Of a stretch of DNA of 64,000 nt, positions 49,702-59,882 are shown one piece after another. This stretch comes from Tianweitania populi. Lineage in GTDB: Bacteria; Pseudomonadota; Alphaproteobacteria; Rhizobiales; Rhizobiaceae. The translations under genes and the position numbers were made by a program. The DNA lies in NCBI RefSeq assembly GCF_014652875.1, contig NZ_BMZQ01000001.1:310001-374000 (forward strand). Direction: 5' to 3'. Below the pieces are notes generated by a model that had not been told where the DNA came from, made no database searches, and saw only the letters and a program-made list of their open reading frames with translations. Position 1 is the first letter of the stretch. Each line of letters opens with the position of its first letter.

Positions 49702-49722
49702 TATCGGTTCGGTTGGTTTGTG

Positions 49723-49748
49723 AAAGCCCCGCTTCGGCGGGGCTTTTT
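49723..49748 (+). terminator. Rho-independent terminator after sodB
   Basis: A 10-base-pair stem (AAAGCCCCGC/GCGGGGCTTT) with a TTCG tetraloop is followed by T residues, 21 bases past the sodB stop. This is a very stable terminator. Confidence 0.9.
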
Positions 49749-49769
49749 CTTTGTGCGCCCGCGCATCAT

Positions 49770-49791
49770 TGAACGCTGTGTTCATGAACAC
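49770..49791. promoter_or_regulatory. Palindrome upstream of cytochrome c' gene
   Basis: GTGTTCATGAACAC is a perfect 14-base palindrome (49778-49791). It overlaps a second inverted repeat, TGAAC-N5-GTTCA (49770-49784), so three alternating half-sites occur. The position, about 90 bases before the start, fits a promoter operator for a regulator of this cytochrome. Confidence 0.5.
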
Positions 49792-49881
49792 GGCATCGTT
49801 CTCACACTTGTTTGTCCGCGACTTTTCATCTGCGTCGTGCATGTTGCGTCTCAGGGACTGTCGATCATCTCGGAGGAATGG

Positions 49882-50319
49882 ATGAAGAAGATCGTACTCA
49901 CCGCTAGTTTGCTGGCCATGTCGTTTGGAATGGCTCACGCAGACCCCATCGCCGACCGCCAGGCGCTCATGAAGGACATGGGCCGCGCCGTCGGTTCGGT
50001 GGCCAAGATCGCCAAGGGCGAGCAACCGTTTGACGCCGCAGCCGTAAAGGCGGCGTTCGCGACCATGGCGGCTGATGCCAAGAAGCTCGATGCCGACACG
50101 CTGTTCCCGGACGGCACGCAGACCGGCGGCGACACCGAAGCCTCACCGAAGATCTGGGAAGATCGCCCCGGCTTCAAGACGCTGATCGCCAAATACCAGA
50201 CCGATACGGCTGCTGCGGTTGCGGAAGATCCGCAGGATCTCGCGGCGTTCCAGGCGCAGTTTCGCACCGTGACGGCCAACTGCGGTTCCTGCCACCAGAA
50301 CTATCGCGTCAAGAAGTGA
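49882..50319 (+). CDS. Cytochrome c' (periplasmic)
   Basis: This 145-residue protein has a signal peptide (MKKIVLTASLLAMSFGMAHA, cleaved before DPIA) and a four-helix bundle with the c-type haem motif CGSCH near the C terminus (134-138), the hallmark of class II cytochromes c'. These bind NO and CO and are often tied to nitric-oxide stress. GGAGGA is five bases upstream of the ATG. It is followed within 7 bases by a dihaem cytochrome, so the two are probably one operon. Confidence 0.88.
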   Translation: MKKIVLTASLLAMSFGMAHADPIADRQALMKDMGRAVGSVAKIAKGEQPFDAAAVKAAFATMAADAKKLDADTLFPDGTQTGGDTEASPKIWEDRPGFKTLIAKYQTDTAAAVAEDPQDLAAFQAQFRTVTANCGSCHQNYRVKK

Positions 50320-50326
50320 TCTTGTC

Positions 50327-51259
50327 GTGAGATGGCCAGCCAAGATCGGCCTGACGCTTGTCGGACTGGGCGTCGTTGCGGCGGGAACCGGCTGGGTCCT
50401 GTCCGCGCCGCAGCGCGTGTCGGCAGAGACGGTGGCCGCGCTCGACACCGGCGACGCGGAAGCCGGCCGCCGCATCTTCTTTGCGGCCGGCTGCGCGTCG
50501 TGCCACGCCAAGCCAGGCTCAGAAGGCGATGCGCTGCTCCAATTGCCCGGCGGCGTAAAGCTCGCGACCGCTTTCGGCACCTTCGTTGCGCCGAACATCT
50601 CGCAGCATCCGACGGACGGCATCGGCAGTTGGTCGGTGGAAGATTTGGCGAATGCCATGATGAAGGGCGTGACGCCGGATGGCACGCATCTGTACCCAGC
50701 CTTTCCCTATACGTCCTATGCCCGCATGGAGCCCGGCGACATCGCTGACCTCTACGCCTTCCTGAAAACCACGCCAGCCGTTGCGGGCAAGGCACCGCCG
50801 AATGAAGTGGGCTTCCCGTTCAACATGCGCCGTGGCTTGGGGCTTTGGAAGCAGGTCAATCTCAGCGACGAGCCGGTCGTTGCGCTTGGCGACGAGGCCT
50901 CCGAGCAGGTGCGGCTCGGGCAATATCTGGTGGAAGGTCCCGGCCACTGCGGTGAATGTCATACCCCGCGGGATGCCACTGGCGGCTCGATCAAGAACCA
51001 GTGGCTCGCGGGTGCCGTCGCGGCTGAAGGCGAGGGCCGCATCCCCAACATTACGCCGGATGGCGCGGTGGGCGGTTGGTCCGAAGCCGATCTCGTGAAC
51101 TACTTCGAGACCGGCTTCACGCCTGACTTCGACTCGGTCGGCGGGTCGATGGTTGAGGTGCAAAAGAACCTCGCGCAACTGCGCGCCGAGGATCGCGAGG
51201 CGATCGCTGCCTATCTCAAAGCCATCCCAGGCAGGCCGAACGGCTACCCGGCGCGCTGA
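50327..51259 (+). CDS. Dihaem cytochrome c
   Basis: This 310-residue protein has an N-terminal membrane anchor or signal (KIGLTLVGLGVVAAGTGWVL) and two haem c motifs: CASCH at 56-60 and CGECH at 208-212. A Met axial ligand candidate lies in each domain. The start is GTG at 50327, eight bases after the cytochrome c' stop. It resembles alcohol-dehydrogenase-type or thiosulfate-type dihaem cytochromes c, but no partner dehydrogenase is near. It probably shuttles electrons with the cytochrome c' gene upstream. Confidence 0.85.
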   Translation: MRWPAKIGLTLVGLGVVAAGTGWVLSAPQRVSAETVAALDTGDAEAGRRIFFAAGCASCHAKPGSEGDALLQLPGGVKLATAFGTFVAPNISQHPTDGIGSWSVEDLANAMMKGVTPDGTHLYPAFPYTSYARMEPGDIADLYAFLKTTPAVAGKAPPNEVGFPFNMRRGLGLWKQVNLSDEPVVALGDEASEQVRLGQYLVEGPGHCGECHTPRDATGGSIKNQWLAGAVAAEGEGRIPNITPDGAVGGWSEADLVNYFETGFTPDFDSVGGSMVEVQKNLAQLRAEDREAIAAYLKAIPGRPNGYPAR

Positions 51260-52741
51260 TCAATCGGCGACGACATGAGCGTGCGAAGAGCCGCGCTCCT
51301 GTTGGGCCGGCGCCTTGAGGAAGAACACCAGCAGCGCCACGCTGCCGAAGGCCGCGAACTCGTAGAAGATCGCGGTGCGCATGGCGTCGATATAGGCGAC
51401 CTTGTCGCCAGCACCCGCACCGTTTGCATCCAGCATGGTGAAGAAGATCTGGCCAACGATCGCCACGCCGAACGCAGCGCCCATCTGCTGAAACGACTGC
51501 AGGGCGCCGGAGCCTGAACCCGCATCGCGTGGCGGAACATTGGCGAGCACGCTCTGGAACAGAGACGAGATCGTGCCGCCTAGCCCCAAACCGCCAAGAA
51601 ACAAGGCCGGCGCGATGGTCCAGTGATCGGCAAAGCTGGTGACATCAGGAATGACGAAGCGCAGCCACAGCATGGAGCAAACCAGAAGCGTCGTGCCGGT
51701 CGCCACACGCTGGCGCAGGAAGCGACCGCCCAAGCGATTGTTGACCAGCGAGATCAGCAACACGCCGACGGGGAAGGGAATGGTGGTGAGGCCCGATTGC
51801 AGTGGCGTGAACCCCAGCCCGCTTTGCAGAAGAAGCGCCAGAACCATGAAGAAGCCGGCCACGCCGGAAAAGAACAGCACGACCATCAGCCCGCCCAGCA
51901 TGTAATTGCTATTGGACAGGAGATGCGCCGGCAAAAGCTGAGCCTTGTCCGCTGCTTCGCGCCGGTGCTCATAGAAAAAGAAGCAGCCGAATCCCAACAC
52001 CGCCAGAACGATGAGGCCGAAGATCCAGGTCGGCCAACCGAAGCCGCGACCTTCGATCAGCGCGAAGATGATCAGCAGAACGGAGGCGCCGGCCAGCAGC
52101 GTGCCGACCGCATCATTCTTGATGCTGCGGTCGCCGGGCAAGCGCGGCACCACGATCTGCGCGGCGATCAGCGCGACTATGCCGACGGGAATGTTGACGA
52201 GGAAGATCGGCCGCCAGTCAAGCCCGGCAATGTTGGCGTTTATCAGCAAGCCGCCGGCAAGCGGACCTGCTACGGATGCCAGCCCTGCGCTTAATCCAAA
52301 GAAGGAAAAGGCCGCGCCACGTTCATTGGGCGGGAACGTCACCGTGACGATCGCCAGCACCTGCGGCATCATCATCGCACCGGAAAAGCCCTGCAAAGCG
52401 CGCGCCACGACCAACCAGTTGATCGACGGCGCCATGCCGCAGAGCGCGGAGAACAGCGTAAAGCCAAACACGCCGATCAGGAACATCCGCTTTCGACCGA
52501 TCCGATCGCCAAGCCGCCCGAACGGCAGAAGTCCGATCGCAAAGGCGAGGATGTAAGCCGCGACCACCCATTCGATCTGGCTGGGCGAAGCCTGCAGGTT
52601 GCGCTGCAGGCTAGGCAAAGCGACGTTCACGATGTTCACGTCGATGAGGTTCATGAAGCCGGCGAGCAGCAGAATGATCAACATCAGCCAGCGCCGCTCG
52701 TAGGGTTGCTGCGGCGAGGTGGCGTGCGGCGGCTGGGACAT
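51260..52741 (-). CDS. DHA2-family multidrug efflux MFS (EmrB/QacA-like)
   Basis: This 14-helix proton antiporter has 493 residues from ATG 52741. LIDVNIVNVALPSLQRNL is the DHA2 motif D1, GRLGDRIGRKRMFL the loop 2-3 motif, and the motif C (GLASVAGPLAGGLL) marks antiporters. The substrate is unknown. No outer-membrane or membrane-fusion partner gene is adjacent. The stop abuts the dihaem gene's stop with no spacer. Confidence 0.88.
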   Translation of the reverse strand: MSQPPHATSPQQPYERRWLMLIILLLAGFMNLIDVNIVNVALPSLQRNLQASPSQIEWVVAAYILAFAIGLLPFGRLGDRIGRKRMFLIGVFGFTLFSALCGMAPSINWLVVARALQGFSGAMMMPQVLAIVTVTFPPNERGAAFSFFGLSAGLASVAGPLAGGLLINANIAGLDWRPIFLVNIPVGIVALIAAQIVVPRLPGDRSIKNDAVGTLLAGASVLLIIFALIEGRGFGWPTWIFGLIVLAVLGFGCFFFYEHRREAADKAQLLPAHLLSNSNYMLGGLMVVLFFSGVAGFFMVLALLLQSGLGFTPLQSGLTTIPFPVGVLLISLVNNRLGGRFLRQRVATGTTLLVCSMLWLRFVIPDVTSFADHWTIAPALFLGGLGLGGTISSLFQSVLANVPPRDAGSGSGALQSFQQMGAAFGVAIVGQIFFTMLDANGAGAGDKVAYIDAMRTAIFYEFAAFGSVALLVFFLKAPAQQERGSSHAHVVAD

Positions 52742-52836
52742 GCAACGACTTTCGGGAGAGCGGCTGGGCAGCCGCGGCAGGGAACCAGACACAGAAGTAT
52801 TGAAGGCGCGGATGGTTGCTCATCCGCGCAGCGATA

Positions 52837-54945
52837 TCAGCCGCTGGTTGCGTCCTTGCCCGTCACCTTCAGCGCAAAGGCATAGGAATAGGCGATCTCC
52901 TCCAGCCGCGAGAACCGGCCCGAAGCACCGGCATGGCCGGCATCCATGTTGATACGGAACAGCACGGGATTGTCGGAGGTCGAGTGCTCGCGCAGCCGAG
53001 CCACCCACTTGGCCGGTTCCCAATAGGTCACACGCGGATCGGTGAGGCCCGCCACCGCCAGGATTGGTGGGTAGGGGTGCGCACCGACATTGTCATAGGG
53101 CGAATAGGCAGCAATCGCCTTGTAGTCCGCTTCCGACGTGATCGGATTGCCCCATTCCGGCCATTCCGGCGGGGTCAGCGGCAGCGTGTCGTCGAGCATG
53201 GTTGAGAGCACGTCGACAAAGGGCACTTCGGCGATGATGCCGCCAAACGCGTCCGGCGCGAGATTGGCAACGGCGCCCATCAGCATGCCACCGGCGGATC
53301 CGCCTTGCGCAACGATGCGGTCATGGCTGGTGTAGCCTTCCGCAACGAGGTGCTTTGCGGCTGCGATGAAGTCGGTGAAGGTGTTCTGCTTGGCGGCGCG
53401 CTTGCCGTTCTCGTACCAGGCATAGCCCTTGTCCTTGCCGCCGCGAATATGGGCGATGGCATAAACGAAGCCACGATCCACCAGCGACAGGCAGTTGGTG
53501 TTGAAGCTGGCGGGGATGGTGATGCCGTAGGAGCCATAGCCGTAAAGCAGGCAGGGCGCGGAGCCATCCAGTTTCGTGTCACGATGGTAGAGCAGCGATA
53601 CCGGCACGAGCTCGCCATCGGGAGCCGGCGCCATCAGCCGGCGCGTGACGTAATCGTCGGGGTTGTGGCCGGACGGCACTTCCTGCGTCTTTAACAGCGT
53701 GCGTTCGCGCGTGCGCATATTGTAGTCGAACAGCTGCGACGGCGTGGTCATCGAGGAGTAGGAAAAGCGGATCGTGTCCGTGTCATATTCCAGCGAACCG
53801 CCGAGCCCCAGCGAATAGGCTTCCTCGTCAAAGGCGATGCGATGCTCTTCGCCGGTTGAACGCTCGCGCACGACGATGCGCGGCAGTCCGTCCTTGCGCT
53901 CGAGCCAGACGAGGAAGTCGCGGAAGGATTCGACCGACAGAATAAGTCGACCGGGCTCGTGCGGCACGAGTTCGCGCCAGTTCTCCCGAATCGGATTCTC
54001 AACGGGCGCTTCCATGATCTTGAAATCCTTGGCGCCGTCGGCATTGGTCAGGATGAAGAAGACATCGCCGCCTTCTTCCAGATCATATTGCATGCCGGTC
54101 TCGCGGGCCGCCACCAGCTTGGGCTCGGCACTCGCATCATCGGCCGGGAAGATGCGGTATTCGGACGTCTCGTGATCGTGGATCGAGATCATGATCCATT
54201 TGTTGTCGCGCGTTCCGCCCACACCCACGAAGAAGCCCGGATCCTCTTCCTCGAAGATCATCCGGTCGGTTTCGGCCGATGTGCCGATTGCGTGATGGAA
54301 GACGCGCGACGGTCGATGATTGGCATCGAGGCGCGTGTAGAAGAAGCCGTCACTTCCAGCCGTCCAGACACCTTCGCCGCCGGTATCCGGCACGAGTTCG
54401 TCGAGATCCTGTCCGTCATCGAGGTTGCGCACGCGCAGCGCGTAGAATTCCGAACCCTTGTCGTCATAGCCCCACAGCAGGCTGTTATGGTCGGGCGAAT
54501 GGTCGACGCCGCCGAGGTGGAAATAAGCGCGGTCGGCGGCTTCCTTGTCGCCATCGAGCAGGATCACCTGCTCGCCGCCTTCGCGAGGCGTGCGGAAGTA
54601 GCGGGGCTGTTCGCCGCCCAGCACATAGGATGAGCCGTAAGCGAAGGGTCCGTCCTTCATGGGCACGGATTGATCGTCTTCCTTGATGCGGCCGCGCATT
54701 TCCTTGAACAGCGCTTCGCGAAGCGCTGCCGTCTCCGCCATCATTGCGGTTTGATAGGCCGTTTCAGCCTCCAGATGCGTGCGGATCGCCGGATCGAGCA
54801 AGGTCGGATCGCGGAACACGTCTTGCCAGTTGTCGGCCCGCAGCCAAGCCAAATCGTCTTCCCGGGTGATGCCGTGACGTGTGTCGCTCCAGGGGCGACG
54901 AAGCACGGTCGGGGGCGTGACGGCGGGGAAGATCGGCTTGGTCAT
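52837..54945 (-). CDS. ptrB: Oligopeptidase B (prolyl oligopeptidase family S9)
   Basis: This serine peptidase of 702 residues cleaves peptides after Lys/Arg. An N-terminal beta-propeller (about 80-410) precedes the alpha/beta-hydrolase domain. The nucleophile elbow GGSAGGMLMG, the Asp in GLTDPRVTYWEP and the His in DAGHAGASG form the triad. It has no signal peptide and is cytosolic. It is monocistronic, facing away from the mrp operon across a 270-base spacer. Confidence 0.92.
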   Translation of the reverse strand: MTKPIFPAVTPPTVLRRPWSDTRHGITREDDLAWLRADNWQDVFRDPTLLDPAIRTHLEAETAYQTAMMAETAALREALFKEMRGRIKEDDQSVPMKDGPFAYGSSYVLGGEQPRYFRTPREGGEQVILLDGDKEAADRAYFHLGGVDHSPDHNSLLWGYDDKGSEFYALRVRNLDDGQDLDELVPDTGGEGVWTAGSDGFFYTRLDANHRPSRVFHHAIGTSAETDRMIFEEEDPGFFVGVGGTRDNKWIMISIHDHETSEYRIFPADDASAEPKLVAARETGMQYDLEEGGDVFFILTNADGAKDFKIMEAPVENPIRENWRELVPHEPGRLILSVESFRDFLVWLERKDGLPRIVVRERSTGEEHRIAFDEEAYSLGLGGSLEYDTDTIRFSYSSMTTPSQLFDYNMRTRERTLLKTQEVPSGHNPDDYVTRRLMAPAPDGELVPVSLLYHRDTKLDGSAPCLLYGYGSYGITIPASFNTNCLSLVDRGFVYAIAHIRGGKDKGYAWYENGKRAAKQNTFTDFIAAAKHLVAEGYTSHDRIVAQGGSAGGMLMGAVANLAPDAFGGIIAEVPFVDVLSTMLDDTLPLTPPEWPEWGNPITSEADYKAIAAYSPYDNVGAHPYPPILAVAGLTDPRVTYWEPAKWVARLREHSTSDNPVLFRINMDAGHAGASGRFSRLEEIAYSYAFALKVTGKDATSG

Positions 54946-55215
54946 GCGAGGTCTCTGACGAAAAAGTGTTTGATTTCAATAGCTTCTGCTCTGCTGAAGA
55001 AGCAGATGTTGGTAAACGCGCGAAACTACCGGAAACATAGGCATTTGATGATCCGAAGTCATCCGCGCACCGCTGCCAAAATCCCGTGGAGAATGGCTAT
55101 CGAGGCCATATCCTTGGTTGTACAGGCAATTTCCCAGGTGGCAGTTTGATGCAACCCGCGATAGGCAGGCTTGAGAACTCGGGATCGCCACGCGAAACAG
55201 CGTCAAAGGAGAGGC

Positions 55216-57558
55216 ATGCAGCAGGCCACGGATGCAACATTATTGATTGCGCTTGGCCTGCCGTTCATCGGCGCGGCTTTGGCGCCAATGGTGATGCGCC
55301 GGATGGGCGTGGCAGGAGCCTGGCTGCTCGCTTCGATCCCCGCCTTTGCCTTCTTCGCCTTCGCCTCGCAGATCCGGTCGATTTCGGAAGGCACGGCCGT
55401 TGTCGGTGGCCTCGACTGGATTCCCAGCCTGGGCGTCAGCCTGTCCTGGTATCTGGACGGTCTCTCGCTTGCTTTCGCGCTGCTGATCTCCGGCATCGGT
55501 TTTCTGATCGTGCTCTATGCCGGCGGCTACCTCAAGGGCCATCCGCATCACGGCCGCTTCATGGGTTTCCTGCTGCTCTTCATGGGCGCGATGCAGGGGC
55601 TCGTCGCGGCCGACGGGTTCCTGACGCTGTTCGTGTTCTGGGAACTGACCTCCATCGCCTCCTTCCTGCTGATCGGCTTCGATCATCAGCGCGAAGCCAG
55701 CCGCCGCGCAGCCCTGCAGGCGCTTGTCGTCACGGGAATGGGCGGTCTGGCGCTGCTAGCCGGTCTCATCACGATCGGCATGGCGACCACGACGGACACG
55801 CTGTCAGCGCTATTGGCCGATCGTGATGCCCTGCGCACAAGCGCCTTCTACACGCCGGCGCTGATCCTTATCCTGCTTGCCGCTTTCACCAAGTCCGCGC
55901 AGTTCCCGTTTCACTTCTGGCTGCCCAACGCCATGGAAGCGCCGACGCCCGTGTCGGCCTATCTGCATTCGGCAACCATGGTGAAGGCCGGCGTTTACCT
56001 GCTGATGCGCTTGAACCCGGTGATGGGTGACACCGCACTTTGGCAAACCATTCTGCCGCTGTTCGGGGGCACGACCCTGATCGTTGGCAGCGTGCTGGCG
56101 CTACGCCAAAGCGATCTCAAGCTGATGCTGGCTTACACGACCGTCGGCTCGCTCGGTCTTTTGGTGATGCTGACCGGCTTCGGCACCGAAACGGCGGTGC
56201 TGGCGGCCGTGCTTTATCTCATCGCGCATGCGCTGTTCAAAGGCGCGCTGTTCATGGTGGTCGGCATTCTCGACCATGAAACCGGCACCCGGCGGATCGA
56301 AGACCTGAGCGGTTTGCGGCGCACCATGCCGCTGACCTTTGCGGCAGCCTTGGGCGCGGGGCTTTCCATGGCCGGCATCCCGCTTTTCACCGGCTTCCTT
56401 GCCAAGGAAACGATCTATGAGGCTTTGACGGGAGGCGCGGGGGCTTGGTCGCTGCTGGTGCTGATCGTCGCCATCCTCGGCAACGCCGCCATGGTCGCCA
56501 TCGGTTTTGAGGTCGGCTTGAAGCCCTTCATTGGTGAAACGCGCCCAACGCCGCAGGCTGCGCATGAGGCGCCGGTGCTGTTGTGGCTGGGGCCAGTGGT
56601 GCTTGCCGTGGCAGGGCTTGGGCTTTCTCTGCTATCCTATTGGTTCTACAGCTTTCTGGCTGATCCAATGGCCAGCGCCATAGCAGACGCGTCGGTGCGC
56701 AACCATGCTTCGCCCTTGCCGCATATAAGCCTCGCCTTCGGCCTTTCGCTGTTCACTCTTGCGATCGGCGCTGTGCTCTATCTAGGTCTTGATGGCTTGC
56801 GCCGCGGCATTAGCGGTGGGCTGGCGGCGTTTGGCTGGGGGCCGGATCGTGGCTTCGATCAAGTCATGCGCGGACTAGTTCGGCTGGCGGTGCGTGTCAC
56901 GGCCGTGGTGCAGAACGGGCGGCTCGACGTGTATATTACTGTCGCTTTCGTGGTGATCGCCGCAGCACTGCTTCTGCCGATGATCCTTGCCGGCGAGCTA
57001 CCGGCTTTGCCTTCCATTCCGATGCTCCAGCTGCATGAATGGGCGGTGATGCTGGTGGCGGTCACCGGTCTTTACGCCGTGTTGCGTACCCGCAATCGCC
57101 TGACCGCCATCGCCTCCCTTGGCATCCAAGGCTTTGCAGTTGCTGTGCTTTTCCTGTTGATGGGCGCGCCGGATCTGTCCTTCACCCAGTTCATGGTGGA
57201 AACGCTGTCGGTGGTCATCCTGGCGCTTGTCATGACGCGCATCCGGCTCGACCCGACCGACCATCGGCCCTGGAACGAGAAGCTGCTCGACGGCACGATT
57301 GCGATTGCCTGCGGACTGGGCTTCGGCCTGCTTCTGCTGAAGGTGACGCAAGGTGTTTTCGATACGGCGCTGACGGACTTCTTCAATGCCAACGCCCGGC
57401 TCATCGCGCATGGGCGCAATGTCGTGAACGTCATCATCGTCGATTTCCGCGGGTTCGATACGCTGGGTGAGATCGCTGTGGTGACGATCACCGGGCTGGC
57501 GATCCTGGCTATTATCCGTATCGGCACACCTCGGGAAAAGCGGGAAAATCGGCCATGA
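55216..57558 (+). CDS. mrpA: Na+/H+ antiporter subunit A (MrpA/PhaA)
   Basis: This is the large subunit of the Mrp cation/proton antiporter, with 780 residues and about 20 membrane segments. It is a NuoL-like subunit with the Proton_antipo core ([60 protein letters not shown]), then a C-terminal MrpB-like part ([30 protein letters not shown]). AAGGAGAGG precedes the ATG. It leads a seven-gene operon and overlaps mrpB by four bases. In rhizobia the homologous Pha system tolerates K+ or Na+ and alkaline pH. Confidence 0.92.
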   Translation: MQQATDATLLIALGLPFIGAALAPMVMRRMGVAGAWLLASIPAFAFFAFASQIRSISEGTAVVGGLDWIPSLGVSLSWYLDGLSLAFALLISGIGFLIVLYAGGYLKGHPHHGRFMGFLLLFMGAMQGLVAADGFLTLFVFWELTSIASFLLIGFDHQREASRRAALQALVVTGMGGLALLAGLITIGMATTTDTLSALLADRDALRTSAFYTPALILILLAAFTKSAQFPFHFWLPNAMEAPTPVSAYLHSATMVKAGVYLLMRLNPVMGDTALWQTILPLFGGTTLIVGSVLALRQSDLKLMLAYTTVGSLGLLVMLTGFGTETAVLAAVLYLIAHALFKGALFMVVGILDHETGTRRIEDLSGLRRTMPLTFAAALGAGLSMAGIPLFTGFLAKETIYEALTGGAGAWSLLVLIVAILGNAAMVAIGFEVGLKPFIGETRPTPQAAHEAPVLLWLGPVVLAVAGLGLSLLSYWFYSFLADPMASAIADASVRNHASPLPHISLAFGLSLFTLAIGAVLYLGLDGLRRGISGGLAAFGWGPDRGFDQVMRGLVRLAVRVTAVVQNGRLDVYITVAFVVIAAALLLPMILAGELPALPSIPMLQLHEWAVMLVAVTGLYAVLRTRNRLTAIASLGIQGFAVAVLFLLMGAPDLSFTQFMVETLSVVILALVMTRIRLDPTDHRPWNEKLLDGTIAIACGLGFGLLLLKVTQGVFDTALTDFFNANARLIAHGRNVVNVIIVDFRGFDTLGEIAVVTITGLAILAIIRIGTPREKRENRP

Positions 57559-57968
57559 AGACGCTGATTTTCCGATCGATTGCGCCGTATTTGACCGCTT
57601 TGGTGCTGCTTTTTTCCGCTTTTGTGACGCTGCGCGGGCATAACGAGCCCGGTGGCGGCTTCATCGGCGGTCTTCTCGCCGCTTCCGCCTTCGCCCTCTA
57701 TGGAATCGCCTTCGGAGTGCCCGAAGCGCGTCGCGCAATGTGGTTTCATCCGATGTCGGTGGCCGGAACTGGACTGCTGCTGTCGGCCATCTCCGGCCTG
57801 CCGTCCTTCTTCCGTGACACGCCGTACCTGACCGGTGTCTGGACGACGGCACCGCTTTTCCATTTCGATGTCGCGACCATCATCCTGTTCGACATCGGCG
57901 TTTATCTCGTGGTGGCAGGGGCGATGACGTCGATTGCCCTGGCGCTGGAAGATTCGGGCGAGGGATGA
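57555..57968 (+). CDS. mrpB: Mrp antiporter subunit B
   Basis: This small hydrophobic subunit has 137 residues and four predicted helices. [24 protein letters not shown] is the MnhB signature and the C-terminal [20 protein letters not shown] is conserved. It overlaps mrpA and mrpC by four bases each (ATGA). All seven subunits are needed for the transport complex. Confidence 0.93.
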   Translation: MKTLIFRSIAPYLTALVLLFSAFVTLRGHNEPGGGFIGGLLAASAFALYGIAFGVPEARRAMWFHPMSVAGTGLLLSAISGLPSFFRDTPYLTGVWTTAPLFHFDVATIILFDIGVYLVVAGAMTSIALALEDSGEG

Positions 57969-58345
57969 TGGAAGCCGTCTTTTCGCTCCTCGTCGGTTTG
58001 TTCTTCGCCGCCGGCATTTATCTGATGCTGTCGAAGGCGATCGTGCGCATTCTGTTGGGCATCGTGGTGTTCGGCAATGCGGTAAACCTGCTGATCTTCG
58101 CGGCCGGACGGATCATGCGCGAGGTGCCGCCGGTGATGGCGCCGGACATGATGCAACTGACGGGGCAAACGGCCAATCCGCTGCCGCAGGCGCTGATCCT
58201 GACGGCGATCGTGATTTCCTTCTCCTTCTTTGCCTTTTTGCTGGTGCTGACCTTCCGCACCTATCAGGAGGTCGGAACCGACGACACGGTGAAGCTCAGG
58301 GTTGCCGAGCCTGAGGGCGAGGTCCTGCCGCCGATGGGATACTGA
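57965..58345 (+). CDS. mrpC: Mrp antiporter subunit C
   Basis: This NuoK-like subunit of 126 residues has three helices: [37 protein letters not shown], then [27 protein letters not shown]. The Glu/Asn positions match MnhC/NuoK. The ATG at 57965 overlaps the mrpB stop; 57968 is an alternative. The next gene begins one base after the stop. Confidence 0.92.
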   Translation: MMEAVFSLLVGLFFAAGIYLMLSKAIVRILLGIVVFGNAVNLLIFAAGRIMREVPPVMAPDMMQLTGQTANPLPQALILTAIVISFSFFAFLLVLTFRTYQEVGTDDTVKLRVAEPEGEVLPPMGY

Positions 58346-58346
58346 C

Positions 58347-59882
58347 GTGGCCGGACCGATCGATATCACAGGCGCGATGATCACCACCGCTACGCCGGCC
58401 GGGGACTGGCTGGCGATCGTGCCGATTGCTCTGCCGATCATCGCCGGCGCATCGCTTTTGATGCTGCGCAAACGCTTGCACTGGCAGGCGCCGATCGCAG
58501 TGGCGACGCTGGCGCTGGTGTCGCTCGCCACCATGGCGCTGTTCGTGCGGGTTTGGACGTCAGGCACTGTGGTCATGACGATGGGGCGCTGGCTGCCGCC
58601 TTTCGGCATCTCGTTCACCGTGGATGTGCTGGGCGCTCTCTTTGCCTGTACGGCATCGCTGGTGGCGCTGGCTTGCGGTGTGGCGGCCGTCCAGTCGATC
58701 GAGCGGCCGGCACGGCGCTACGGCTATTTCCCGTTTCTGCTGCTGACCTCGGTTGGCGTGAACGGCGCGTTTCTGACCGGCGACATCTTCAACATGTATG
58801 TCTGGTTCGAGGTCTTCCTGATCTCGTCCTTCGGACTGCTGGTAGTTGGCTCGACCCGGGCTCAGCTCGACGGGACGCTGAAATACGGGGTGCTGAACCT
58901 GATCGGCACGACGCTCTTCCTGATCGCGACGGGCTACCTTTATGGCGTGCTCGGCACGCTCAATATGGCCGACATCGTCAGAAAAGTGCCACAACTCGAT
59001 GGCGCCCCGCTGATGACGCTGGCCGCGCTCTATCTCACCGCCTTCGCGATGAAGGCGGCGGCGTTCCCGGTACAGGCCTGGCTGCCGGCCGCCTACCATA
59101 CGCCGAATGTCGTCACTTCCGCCTTCTTCGGCGGCGTGCTGACGAAGGTGGGCGTGTATGCGCTGCTGCGGGTTCTGGTTCTGCTGTTTCCGATGCAACT
59201 GGCCGGTTTGTCGGGCGTGATGGCCTGGATTGCGGCGGTGACGATGGTGCTGGGTGCGCTGGGTGCTTTGGCGCAAAGCGATATCCGGCGCATGGTGGGG
59301 TTTCTGGTGATTTCCGGCGTGGGCGTGATGCTGTCGGGTCTTGCGATCGGGACCGGGCCGGCGCTGGCGGGCGGCATCTTCTACGCGCTGCACTCCATGG
59401 TCGCGCTGACCGCGTTCTATCTGCTGGCCGGCTTCATTGCCGATCGTGCCGGCAGCGCATCCCTGCATGTGCTGGGCGGGCTGTCCTCGGTTCCGCTTCT
59501 GACGGGCGTGGCGTTCATCCTGATGCTCTGCATCGCCGGTCTGCCGCCGGGCTCGGGGCTTTGGCCGAAGATCATGGTGGTGCGCGCGGCGCTGGAAGCG
59601 CAGCATGGCTGGCTCACGGCGGCGATCCTTGTATCGAGCCTGTTGACGATCATTACGCTTGGCCGGTTCTTTCTGCTCACCGTCTGGCGTCCGGCAGTTG
59701 CAGATGCTGTTTTGGCGGAAGGCAAGCGATCGTCCTGGCCGGGACCGATGTTGGCGCTGACGGCGGTAGCGCTCCTGATGGGCCTCTATCCCGAGCCTTT
59801 CGTGCAGGCAGCAAGCCGCGCCGCCGACGGGCTGCTCGACCCGGCGGCCTACGTGCAGGCAGTGTTCGGAGGGCAAAACTGA
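58347..59882 (+). CDS. mrpD: Mrp antiporter subunit D
   Basis: This NuoM/N-like subunit of about 511 residues has about 14 helices. The core motifs GDIFNMYVWFEVFLISSFGLLV, LYLTAFAMKAAAFPVQAWLPAAYHTPNVVTSAFFGGVLTKVGVY are those of MnhD, with the conserved Glu in WFEVF and Lys in MKAAA and TKVG. The start is GTG at 58347, one base past mrpC; an ATG at 58377 is a shorter alternative. Its last base is shared with the mrpE start. Confidence 0.9.
   Translation: MAGPIDITGAMITTATPAGDWLAIVPIALPIIAGASLLMLRKRLHWQAPIAVATLALVSLATMALFVRVWTSGTVVMTMGRWLPPFGISFTVDVLGALFACTASLVALACGVAAVQSIERPARRYGYFPFLLLTSVGVNGAFLTGDIFNMYVWFEVFLISSFGLLVVGSTRAQLDGTLKYGVLNLIGTTLFLIATGYLYGVLGTLNMADIVRKVPQLDGAPLMTLAALYLTAFAMKAAAFPVQAWLPAAYHTPNVVTSAFFGGVLTKVGVYALLRVLVLLFPMQLAGLSGVMAWIAAVTMVLGALGALAQSDIRRMVGFLVISGVGVMLSGLAIGTGPALAGGIFYALHSMVALTAFYLLAGFIADRAGSASLHVLGGLSSVPLLTGVAFILMLCIAGLPPGSGLWPKIMVVRAALEAQHGWLTAAILVSSLLTIITLGRFFLLTVWRPAVADAVLAEGKRSSWPGPMLALTAVALLMGLYPEPFVQAASRAADGLLDPAAYVQAVFGGQN

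Noticed and set aside
54946-55215. Spacer before mrpA searched for a riboswitch or small RNA
   Set aside because: No conserved core, terminator or convincing frame seen in these 270 bases.
58560-59876. 438-codon frame opposite mrpD
   Set aside because: It is extremely polar and Gln/His/Arg rich, as expected when membrane-protein codons are read on the other strand.
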